Source: JBDRHL01 sp043816955
GTDB lineage: Bacteria > Planctomycetota > Phycisphaerae > Sedimentisphaerales > CAYZTY01
Assembly (NCBI GenBank): GCA_043816955.1
Contig: JBDRHL010000057.1
Span: 1-38,119, forward strand
Length of the DNA stretch: 38,119 nucleotides
Direction of reading: 5' to 3'
Shown piece after piece: positions 6,873 to 13,642 of the stretch; position 1 is the stretch's first letter; every line of letters starts with the position of its first letter. Made by a program: the position numbers and the translations under genes. Under the pieces are notes generated by a model. It made no database searches. It was given only the letters and a program-made list of their open reading frames with translations, and was not told where the DNA came from.

Positions 6873-6973
6873 GAGCGAAGGCTCGTATAGCAAACCCTTC
6901 GATAAACCTTTAGGCCAATAGGCCGACCCGAAGGGGAAAGGTTTACGATAAAGGGTTTGCGTGAGCCTGAGCG
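6873..6973 (+). repeat. Cruciform repeat, copy 1
   Basis: This is a 101-bp copy bounded by GAGCG at both ends. Arms from outside inwards are GGCTC/GAGCC, GCAAACCCTT/AAGGGTTTGC and AAACCTTT/AAAGGTTT. The top is a pair of small hairpins, GGCC-AATA-GGCC and CCC-GAA-GGG. CGATAAA occurs once on each side as a direct repeat. Base pairs differ from copies 2 and 3 in a compensatory way. Confidence 0.85.
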
Positions 6974-6985
6974 TCTAATCGTCGG

Positions 6986-7088
6986 GAGCGGAGGCCTGTA
7001 TAGCAGACCCTTCGATAAATCTTTAAGCCGTAAGGCTGACCCCGCAGGGGGAAAGATTTACGATAAAGGGTCTGCGTAGGCCGGAGCG
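6986..7088 (+). repeat. Cruciform repeat, copy 2
   Basis: This is a 103-bp copy 12 bases after copy 1. Arms are GGCCT/AGGCC, GCAGACCCTT/AAGGGTCTGC and AAATCTTT/AAAGATTT, with top hairpins AGCC-GTAA-GGCT and CCCC-GCA-GGGG. Where it differs from copy 1 both partners of the pair usually change, so pairing has been maintained. Confidence 0.85.
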
Positions 7089-7105
7089 AACAAACAAAAA
7101 GTAAA

Positions 7106-7339
7106 TTAACCTTCGTACAACTGTTCCGCCTGCTTGAGCCGTTCAACATATAATTCAGCTTCAATCAATAGTGCCAGTTCTCTTTTAACTTCTATCTGCT
7201 CAAAACCCGTAAGATTCTCAGTTAGTCCGAACCAATCCATAAGCTCATTGACACCTAATCTCTGACCATAAGCATCTGTAGGCAATATGCCTGAATTACT
7301 AATGTGGCTGATAATATCTCTCAACTTATATGTATTCAT
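7106..7339 (-). CDS. Small helical protein (77 aa), paralogue of the 5222-5464 product
   Basis: The 77-residue product (MNTYKLRDIISHISNSGILP at its N-terminus) matches the product at 5222-5464 in length, layout and key positions, including LPTD, an MDWF segment and LALLIEAE. It is the first gene of the minus-strand hairpin operon. GGAGGT lies eight bases before the ATG, and a hairpin (7372-7397) precedes it. Two cruciform repeats separate it from the next gene and one lies just upstream. Being promoter-proximal, small and duplicated, it could be an operon regulator, but no HTH is clearly visible. Confidence 0.75.
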   Translation of the reverse strand: MNTYKLRDIISHISNSGILPTDAYGQRLGVNELMDWFGLTENLTGFEQIEVKRELALLIEAELYVERLKQAEQLYEG

Positions 7340-7371
7340 TTTAAGTACCTCCGGGCTGAACGTTATCGAGG

Positions 7372-7397
7372 CGGTTCACCCATAGTATTGTGAACCG
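7372..7397 (-). promoter_or_regulatory. Leader hairpin of the 7106-7339 gene
   Basis: CGGTTCAC (7372-7379) and GTGAACCG (7390-7397) form a perfect 8-bp stem with a 10-base loop. On the minus strand it is followed by GTTCAGCCCGGAGG, which resembles the boxes before the genes at 3046, 4591 and 6800. Confidence 0.75.
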
Positions 7398-7412
7398 ACG
7401 AGAGAAAGAAAA

Positions 7413-7515
7413 GAGCGGAGGCTCATATAGCGGACCCTTCGATAAACCTTTAGGCCGTAAGGCCGACCCCGTAGGGGGAAAGGTTTACGATAAAGGGTCT
7501 GCGTGAGCCGGAGCG
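7413..7515 (+). repeat. Cruciform repeat, copy 3
   Basis: This is a 103-bp copy bounded by GAGCG. Arms are GGCTCA/TGAGCC, GCGGACCCTT/AAGGGTCTGC (one G-T pair) and AAACCTTT/AAAGGTTT, with top hairpins GGCC-GTAA-GGCC and CCCC-GTA-GGGG. It is the most regular copy. Confidence 0.85.
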
Positions 7516-7706
7516 GACAGCAAGACAATGACTACCACAACCTTTCGTTTCGGCTTGCTTGCAACCTTTTCAATTGCTTTGCTTATTTCATTCTGTTGTT
7601 ATTCTTGTTACCTGATCTCTATCTGCTGCGCAGCACATATTGGCCCCCTCCAAGACTATCCTTGAGGCGATGATTTGCTCATTTATAGGTCTTCGGTGCA
7701 TGCGAT

Positions 7707-7810
7707 GAAGTGGATGCTCGTAGAGCAGACACTTCGACAACGCCTTTAAATCGTAAGGCCGACCCGCAAGGGAAATAGTTTACGATAAAAGGTTTGCGTG
7801 AGCCAGAGCA
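7707..7810 (+). repeat. Cruciform repeat, copy 4 (degenerate)
   Basis: This is a diverged copy. The right half (TTTACGATAAAAGG, GCGTGAGCC) is well kept, but the left arms have mismatches and the GGCC top hairpin is broken. It probably no longer folds fully. Confidence 0.7.
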
Positions 7811-8013
7811 GACAAAAGCCTATTAAGATCAAGGTAGGATTCCATATGGGAAAAGGTGGTGTTTGACAAAAGCTCGCCATCGCTCAAAGAATTTCAAAAT
7901 GCATCAATGTTAGGTGTGTTTGTGTGTGTTATCGTGTTTATTATATATTAGTCAATTTAGGATACCGCACTTAACTCCTTGTAGTTAATGAAGTTATTTG
8001 CAGGCAGACGATT

Positions 8014-8138
8014 GATTTAAAGTACTTTTTTATGTCGCTTGGGCTGTAATTAAGGGACTTTTCTTTAGGACTCCGTCGATTTAGGAGACTTTTTTGCCTC
8101 GAATTACGGTACTTTTTTGTGAATTAAGAGACTTTTTT
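8014..8138 (+). repeat. Five iteron-like direct repeats
   Basis: The repeats start at 8014, 8046, 8078, 8101 and 8121 and share the form GAATTAAGGGACTTTTTT with a few variable positions; the ACTTTT core is constant. Core spacing is 33, 31, 23 and 20 bases. They lie about 90 bases beyond the 3' end of the Replic_Relax gene. They resemble initiator-binding iterons, although the spacing is less regular than usual. Confidence 0.65.
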
Positions 8139-8231
8139 GGGATCAGATAATATCCCGAAAACAATTGAAAACCTGTAAGGGCATCAGACCTATTGAGCTG
8201 GAAAAACCAAGTATGGTAAAGTCGAAATGGT

Positions 8232-9149
8232 CTATTCTGGAAGTGGTGCCTGGCAGCAAAGCGATCCCAGAATGGATTGACGGGAGGATTCAATATTGCC
8301 GCCACGGACCCAGATATTGCTCGACACGCCTTCCTTTAACATGGCCTGTGATTGGGCCAGCCAGATAAACTCGGAAGGCGGCATTTCACGAACAAGTCTG
8401 CAAAGATTGTTCAATCTGGACAGGGAATTTGTTAGAAACAACAGCCGGAATCCATTCAGTCTGCAGTTCCATAATTCTTCGTATCGTTTGTACCGGATGT
8501 TGTCAAAATATGAGCCGTAGTTGACGATCTTCTGCCGGACATCCTTTAGGTGCCGTTCGGAACTTGCCAATGGTTCGCTGCCACAGTCTGCTTCAAGAAA
8601 AAACAACAGACTTTTGTTTTCGGTGGTATCGGTTATTATAAAAACACCATCGGGGGTGAATATTCGTTTGCCAGCAGCATCGGCCACGAAATTTGTTATA
8701 AAGCAATGACCATACTCATCCTCAGGCAAAAAGGGTGAATTGTCGGATAAGAATCGAACCTTGATTCTGTTAAGGATTCTTTCAAGATAGCCGAGATAAA
8801 TCCTGAACCAGTTTATCATCAGTTGGTGATCCACAGCCGAGATACTTTCCGCCAAGACTTTTTCATAAGGTGTCTTTTCAGCAAGGATGCCTTGTGATTT
8901 TAGTATATCGATTGCCTGTTTGGTAAGGCTGAATAGTCTGTCAGGTCGGCCTCGGCCATGGCCTAACTCGTGTAACTGGACCAGCAGATAGCCTTGATTT
9001 TCAATTTCGCTTAATTTTCGTCTGAGGGACTGCTTGTTCCGGTCTAATAAAACTGTTATCTGGCCAGAAGTGAGGATTCTGTGCTCGGCGATTGTTTTGA
9101 GTATATCGAAATCTTTTTCTTTCAGTTCTGTTGGCACGGGCTGCTCCAT
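8232..9149 (-). CDS. Replic_Relax-family protein (mobile-element replication/relaxation)
   Basis: This 305-residue protein begins with a winged-helix segment (FDILKTIAEHRILTSGQITV, then RRKLSEIENQGYLLV) typical of the Replic_Relax family. It continues with IFTPDGVFII and LLFFLEADCGSEPL, which match the conserved middle of that family. Members are encoded on plasmids and conjugative elements and are thought to help replication start or DNA relaxation. GAAGG lies ten bases before the ATG. It is transcribed divergently from the recQ-type gene, with a palindrome in the gap, and it faces the iteron-like repeats at its 3' end. Confidence 0.85.
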   Translation of the reverse strand: MEQPVPTELKEKDFDILKTIAEHRILTSGQITVLLDRNKQSLRRKLSEIENQGYLLVQLHELGHGRGRPDRLFSLTKQAIDILKSQGILAEKTPYEKVLAESISAVDHQLMINWFRIYLGYLERILNRIKVRFLSDNSPFLPEDEYGHCFITNFVADAAGKRIFTPDGVFIITDTTENKSLLFFLEADCGSEPLASSERHLKDVRQKIVNYGSYFDNIRYKRYEELWNCRLNGFRLLFLTNSLSRLNNLCRLVREMPPSEFIWLAQSQAMLKEGVSSNIWVRGGNIESSRQSILGSLCCQAPLPE

Positions 9150-9192
9150 TGGTTTTACGCCTTCAAATTGCAGGATTATTGCTTCACTATAA

Positions 9193-9216
9193 ATAGCGGT
9201 AGCTATGTACCGATAG
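9193..9216. promoter_or_regulatory. Palindrome between divergent genes, possible operator
   Basis: ATAGCGGTA and TACCGATAG form a 9-base imperfect inverted repeat (7 of 9 paired) with a 6-base spacer, in the 123-base gap between the Replic_Relax gene and the recQ-type gene. The position suits an operator acting on both. Confidence 0.4.
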
Positions 9217-9272
9217 TTTCACTCTTTTGGTAAGAACTTTTTGTGGTATAGAAAAAAAGGGGGTTTGCTGCT

Positions 9273-11493
9273 ATGATACGGAAAAGTAGTCTTCAATGGT
9301 ATGTATTGTTTATGACAGAAAATATTAAAAAGGCACTGAATAAATACTGGGGTTATGATAGCTTTCTGCCGTTGCAGAAAGAGGCTATGGAGTGTATCAG
9401 CCGTGGGCAGGATTCGATTGTGGTTCTGCCGACCGGTGGCGGTAAATCACTTTGTTTTCAGGCGCCGGCTGTAACTATGACGGGACTTGCCGTTGTGGTC
9501 TCGCCATTGATATCTTTGATGAAAGACCAGGTTGATGCATTGACCGAATGCGGTGTTCCCGCTGAGCGTATTGATAGTTCACTTTCATCCAACGAGCAGA
9601 AAGCTGTCCTTGCGAAGATACACAATAAAACGCTTAAACTTCTTTACTTATCTCCTGAACGGCTGGTTTCAGATGGTTTTCTTGAAGTTCTGCGAAAGGT
9701 TGAATTATCTTTTATCGCTGTTGACGAAGCTCACTGCGTCAGTATGTGGGGACATGATTTCAGGCCGGAGTATCGCCAACTGGGATTATTAAAGCAAGTA
9801 TTCCCTGACGTTACTATTGCTGCCTACACGGCTACTGCCACGGAACAGGTTCGTAATGATATTGCCCAGCAGTTGCGACTCAAAGAACCTGAAATGCTAA
9901 TCGGTTCATTCGACAGACCAAATCTGGTTTATAAAGTTCAGCTGCGAAAGAACGTAATAAAGCAGGTTTGTGCCGTACTTGATCGGCATAAAAACGAATC
10001 CGGTATTATCTACTGTATTCGACGCAGAGATGTCGATGAAATGTGTTCTCAGCTGAGCAGCCAGGGTTACAGTGTCGCACCATACCATGCCGGAATGAAT
10101 GACGAAGATAGGAAGACAAATCAGGAGGCATTCATCGAGGAGAAGATAGATACTATTGTTGCTACAATTGCATTCGGCATGGGTATCGATAAGTCGAATG
10201 TGCGATACGTGATTCACACAGGAATGCCTAAGTCACTCGAGCATTATCAGCAGGAAAGCGGCAGATCAGGCCGTGATGGTCTTGAGGCTGAATGCTGCCT
10301 TGTTCTATTCAGGCGGTGACTACGGTATCTGGAAAAGCCTTATGAGCGATATGCCGGCAGAAGCTCAAAAGATTGCTATGGTCAAGCTCAGCGGAATGTA
10401 TAGCTACTGTACCGGCGGAGTATGCAGACATAAGGCGATTCTTCGATACTTCGGCCAGAGTCTTAACAAGGATAACTGTAGTGCCTGTGATATGTGTCTC
10501 GGCGAACTGGATTACATAGATGATGCATTAGCAACTGCCCAGAAGATTTTGTCCTGCATCGTTCGTCTTAACCAGCAATTTGGCGGCAACTATAACGCTT
10601 TGGTACTAACAGGCTCAGAAGATAAGCGAATAATAGAAAACAACCATGATAAGCTAAGTACCTATGGCTTACTTAGCAACTATTCAAAACACATTGTACA
10701 TGATTGGATTGAACAGCTTGCCGGACAGGACTATATTGAAAAGACCGGTGAGTATAATGTTCTGAACGTGACGGCGAAAGGCTGGGCTGTTTTAAAAGGC
10801 ACAGAAACACCTCGCCTGCTGAAACCTGCACAAAAGCCTGCTAAAGTCTCCAAAGTTGCCGCAGATTCCTGGGATGGTGTTGATAAGGGCCTGTTTGAAA
10901 CCTTGCGAAAGTTGCGGGCAACTATTGCAGGCAAAAAAAGGATTCCTGCTTATATAGTCTTTGATGATGCGGCACTGAGAGATATGGCCAGACGAAGGCC
11001 TTCCACGCCCGAAAGTTTTCTGGAAGTCAAGGGAGTTGGTGAGAAAAAATGCCGACAGTATGGCGAAGTTGTTCTTGCCGCTATTAAGGATTACTGTCAG
11101 GCGAATTCACTGGAGATGGATATCGGTATAAATCCAGAAACAGTTTCAACCGAGTTACTGGTTAGTAAGCCAAAAGTGCATTCAAAATTGAGCGAGGCAA
11201 GGCAGCTTACCTTCAAGTTGTTCGAGCAGAAACTTTCTATAAAGGAAGTAGCAAAATCTATCAATCGGGCGGAATCGACCACAACTCAATACCTGGTTGA
11301 ATACATTAAGCAACAAAAAATCAGTGGCCCATCTCCGTGGGTTGATGAGCGAACATTTAGCCTTGTCGTGAATGCCGCAAAACAGGTTGGTAGCGAGAAA
11401 ATGAAACCCATTTTTGAGTTTTTAAAGGACAAAGCGGATTATACCCAAATCCGAATCAGCCTTGCTTGCCTTCGTAATACCGAACCGAGGTAA
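9273..11493 (+). pseudogene. recQ: RecQ-type DNA helicase, interrupted by one frameshift
   Basis: Two overlapping frames together encode one RecQ helicase. The first has Walker A (LPTGGGKS, near residue 51), DEAH (near 150), and the motif V and VI segments (GMGIDKSNVR, QQESGRSGRDG), and stops at 10317-10319. The second resumes with LFYSGGDYGIWK, the zinc-binding Cys cluster (YCTGGVCRH, CSACDMC), an HRDC domain (about 10890-11100) and a C-terminal helix-turn-helix region of the kind seen in some RecQ proteins. A one-base loss around 10300 explains the break, since reading one T twice restores CCLLFYSGGD. AAGGGGG lies nine bases before the ATG. It is either truly inactive or a sequencing error; no classic slippery site is visible. 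Confidence 0.9.
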
Positions 11494-11607
11494 GTAGATT
11501 TCATCAAATTCTGGGGAAGAACCCCCATTAACATTCGCAAATGACCTATGGATTGAATGTCCGCGGGTCTTTTCATCCTTTTTTCTGGGTTAAAAACGAA
11601 GGTGTAG

Positions 11608-11775
11608 CTATGACACTTTGCTACCACAATCGCCACAATAATTAGCACTGCCAATCAACCGGTGGTCACATACAGGACATCTTCGCATAAAGATCAATGG
11701 CTTACCACTGCTCTTAGGATTATGCCAGCATAGCGCATGTGCCACGTCGAGCGTAAGCGAAATTTTTTGAATCAC
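11608..11775 (-). CDS. Possible 55-aa zinc-ribbon protein or gene remnant
   Basis: A minus-strand frame from a GTG at 11775 to a TAG at 11608 encodes a peptide ending RRCPVCDHRLIGSANYCGDC plus a short tail, with two CxxC pairs 12 residues apart. That is a clean zinc-ribbon pattern unlikely in random sequence. No SD precedes the GTG, so it may be the tail of a decayed gene rather than an intact one. Confidence 0.35.
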   Translation of the reverse strand: MIQKISLTLDVAHALCWHNPKSSGKPLIFMRRCPVCDHRLIGSANYCGDCGSKVS

Positions 11776-11845
11776 AGATTATTTCGCATTTGAAAAGCTA
11801 CGGCTTGTGTATATCTGCTTTAACTGTAAGTACTTAAAATAATTC

Positions 11846-11873
11846 TTGTATTTGCCCAGAAACACAATATAAT
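11846..11873 (+). promoter_or_regulatory. Sigma-70-type promoter of the CARF/sigma-54 regulator
   Basis: TTGTAT and a perfect TATAAT are separated by 16 bases, placing the transcript start about 25-30 bases before the start codon at 11908. This would give constitutive expression of the sensor, as expected for an activator that waits for a ligand. Confidence 0.55.
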
Positions 11874-11907
11874 TCTATTTGTGCTAAAAACAAATGGAGT
11901 TGTATGA

Positions 11908-13503
11908 ATGGAAGCTTCAAAGAAGGTTCAAATTTTGGTGACTTGGATAGGTCATACAGATCTTAGAGCTATGGCTCAAGATCAATCAAAAGGCGACCTG
12001 TCCGAAATTATAAAAGCTGTTCAAACCATAAACCTGCAAAAAGGAGAAGTGGGGCCGGTTAAAACCCTTCTCGAAAAAATAAAATTTGATGATGTTTTTT
12101 TACTAAGTAACTATTCCACAAAATTGAATACCCTCTATCAAAAATGGTTAAAGAACGATGTAATCATTCTATCGACATCAATTAAAAACCCTACTGACTA
12201 CAAGGAAATCTTTGTTGAAGCTGAGTCGGCTTTGTCCAAGATTACCCAGAAGTACAAAAAAGGAGCATATGAGCTTTCTTTATTTTTAAGTCCGGGTACA
12301 CCAGCCATGGCAGCTATATGGGTTTTACTGGGTAAATCAAAATATACTGCAAAGTTTTATCAAACTTACGATGGTAAAGCGTGGGAGACAGATATTCCTT
12401 TTGACTTAGCAATGGATTATGTCCCAGAGCTTCTTAAGGACAGTGATAACATTTTCCAGCATCTTGCAAGTAAAAGCCCTCAAGAAATTGCTGGTTTTGA
12501 AAACATAGTTGGTGATAGCAAAGCAATTCGTCTTGCTGTAGGAAGGGCCAAAAAGGCTGCTATAAGAGATGTGCCAGTACTTCTGTTAGGTGAAAGTGGT
12601 ACTGGCAAAGAAATGTTCGCACGTGCAATACATCTTGCCAGTCGCCGTAGCAATAAGCCTTTCATTCCGATTAATTGTGCGGCTATTCCCAGAGAATTAA
12701 TAGAATCGGAATTATTCGGTCATAAAAAAGGAGCGTTTACAGGTGCTAATTCTGATCGTGATGGAGCATTTAAGCGGGCAGATGGGGGCATTCTTTTTCT
12801 TGATGAAGTTGGAGAATGTGATCCTGAAATACAGGCAAAATTACTTAGAGTGTTACAACCACCTCTTAACGAGGACCCCTGTGTAAGGGAATTCTGCCCT
12901 GTTGGGAGTGAAATGCAGGAACGTTCTGATGTCAGGGTTATCGCAGCAACAAATAAGAACCTGATCGAAGCTGTAGAAAATAGCAAATTTAGAGAAGACC
13001 TGTATTATCGATTAGCAGTTATCACTATTAAGCTCCCGCCACTACGCGAGAGAACCAGTGATATTGAAGCAATAGCTAATTCTCTGCTTGTGCGAATTAA
13101 CAAAGATTTTGGGGCACAAGAACCAGGTTATAAGCACAAAAAACTTTCTGTTAGTGCAAATGCATTTGTAAAAAAATATACTTGGCTTGGTAATGTAAGG
13201 CAACTCCATAATGTTTTATTGCAGGCCGTGGCAATGAGTGAGAAGGAAATTATCGAAAAAGAAGAAATAGAAGCAGCTATTTCCGATGTTCCACGTTCAC
13301 GCGATAAGTCTGATGTTCTTGAGTATCCATTAGGAGAAGGATTTAACCTTGAAAAACACCTTGAGGATATACAAGTCCATTATTTACAAAGAGCTATGAA
13401 AGAAGCTGGTGGGGTCAAGACAAAAGCTGCTGAACTTTTGGATATTAAAAATTATCAAACTTTGGATGCTCAGTTGAAGAGATTAAAAGTTAATTGGAAG
13501 TAA
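11908..13503 (+). CDS. RtcR-like CARF/sigma-54 (AAA+) transcriptional activator
   Basis: The 531-residue protein has three parts. Residues 1 to about 170 (ILVTWIGHTDLRAMA, VFLLSNY, SLFLSPGTPAMAAIWVLL) resemble the CARF-type sensor of RtcR-like activators. The central AAA+ domain has Walker A (GESGTGKE, near 227), the sigma-54-contacting GAFTGA loop (near 274), Walker B (ILFLDEVGE, near 293) and REDLYYRL. The C-terminus (KTKAAELLDIKNYQTLDAQL) is a Fis-type DNA-binding HTH. Known relatives activate sigma-54 promoters when the CARF domain binds a nucleotide or RNA-end ligand. It directly precedes the type I restriction operon, whose promoter is of the -24/-12 class. GGAG lies eight bases before the ATG. 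Confidence 0.92.
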   Translation: MEASKKVQILVTWIGHTDLRAMAQDQSKGDLSEIIKAVQTINLQKGEVGPVKTLLEKIKFDDVFLLSNYSTKLNTLYQKWLKNDVIILSTSIKNPTDYKEIFVEAESALSKITQKYKKGAYELSLFLSPGTPAMAAIWVLLGKSKYTAKFYQTYDGKAWETDIPFDLAMDYVPELLKDSDNIFQHLASKSPQEIAGFENIVGDSKAIRLAVGRAKKAAIRDVPVLLLGESGTGKEMFARAIHLASRRSNKPFIPINCAAIPRELIESELFGHKKGAFTGANSDRDGAFKRADGGILFLDEVGECDPEIQAKLLRVLQPPLNEDPCVREFCPVGSEMQERSDVRVIAATNKNLIEAVENSKFREDLYYRLAVITIKLPPLRERTSDIEAIANSLLVRINKDFGAQEPGYKHKKLSVSANAFVKKYTWLGNVRQLHNVLLQAVAMSEKEIIEKEEIEAAISDVPRSRDKSDVLEYPLGEGFNLEKHLEDIQVHYLQRAMKEAGGVKTKAAELLDIKNYQTLDAQLKRLKVNWK

Positions 13504-13547
13504 AAATTATAATGCGATTACATCGAAAACAAATCCAAAGAAAAAAT

Positions 13548-13564
13548 TTGGCACAGTGGTTGCT
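13548..13564 (+). promoter_or_regulatory. Sigma-54 (-24/-12) promoter of the hsd operon
   Basis: TTGGCACAGTGGTTGCT fits the consensus TTGGCAC-N5-TTGCW, with the GG (13550-13551) and GC (13562-13563) elements 12 bases apart. It lies 45 bases after the activator gene. Transcription would start near 13575, so hsdR must start downstream, which agrees with the ATG at 13643. Confidence 0.85.
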
Positions 13565-13642
13565 AAGGAATCAGATATGCAAAACTATGTGCCACAAATT
13601 AGCCATGGAAGCCATAGAGACTTTTCCGAAGGGAGTGAGTTC

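Larger units (their letters stand above)
7340..8231. other. 892-base non-coding region with repeats, candidate origin
   Basis: The stretch lies between the first gene of the hairpin operon and the Replic_Relax gene. It contains one leader hairpin, cruciform repeat copies 3 and 4, an AT-rich patch with GTGTG runs near 7915-7950, and five iteron-like repeats at 8014-8138. A 45-codon hydrophobic frame at 7528-7665 has no SD. The layout resembles a replication or transfer origin next to its protein gene. Confidence 0.55.
11494..11907. other. 414-base spacer between recQ and the CARF/sigma-54 regulator
   Basis: It holds a possible small minus-strand zinc-ribbon gene (11608-11775) and the promoter of the regulator (11846-11873). 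I see no terminator, tRNA or repeat in it. Confidence 0.6.

Noticed and set aside
2711..7397. Hairpins between same-strand genes read as integron attC sites
   Set aside because: The stems are perfect simple palindromes without the R-box and L-box pattern of attC and without extrahelical bases; no integrase is nearby.
7528..7665. 45-codon hydrophobic, Cys-containing plus-strand frame
   Set aside because: There is no SD, it starts right at the edge of a cruciform repeat, and the opposite strand is also open over part of it.
10273..10319. Programmed -1 frameshift in recQ
   Set aside because: There is no X XXY YYZ slippery heptamer or clear downstream pseudoknot, and RecQ genes are not known to use frameshifting; mutation or sequencing error is more likely.
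11439..11654. Minus-strand frame opposite the recQ 3' end
   Set aside because: It overlaps the real recQ end, its residues look random, and the better frame in this area is the zinc-ribbon one at 11608-11775.
13556..13642. Upstream in-frame start for hsdR
   Set aside because: It overlaps the -12 element of the sigma-54 promoter and has no SD; the ATG at 13643 has a strong one.
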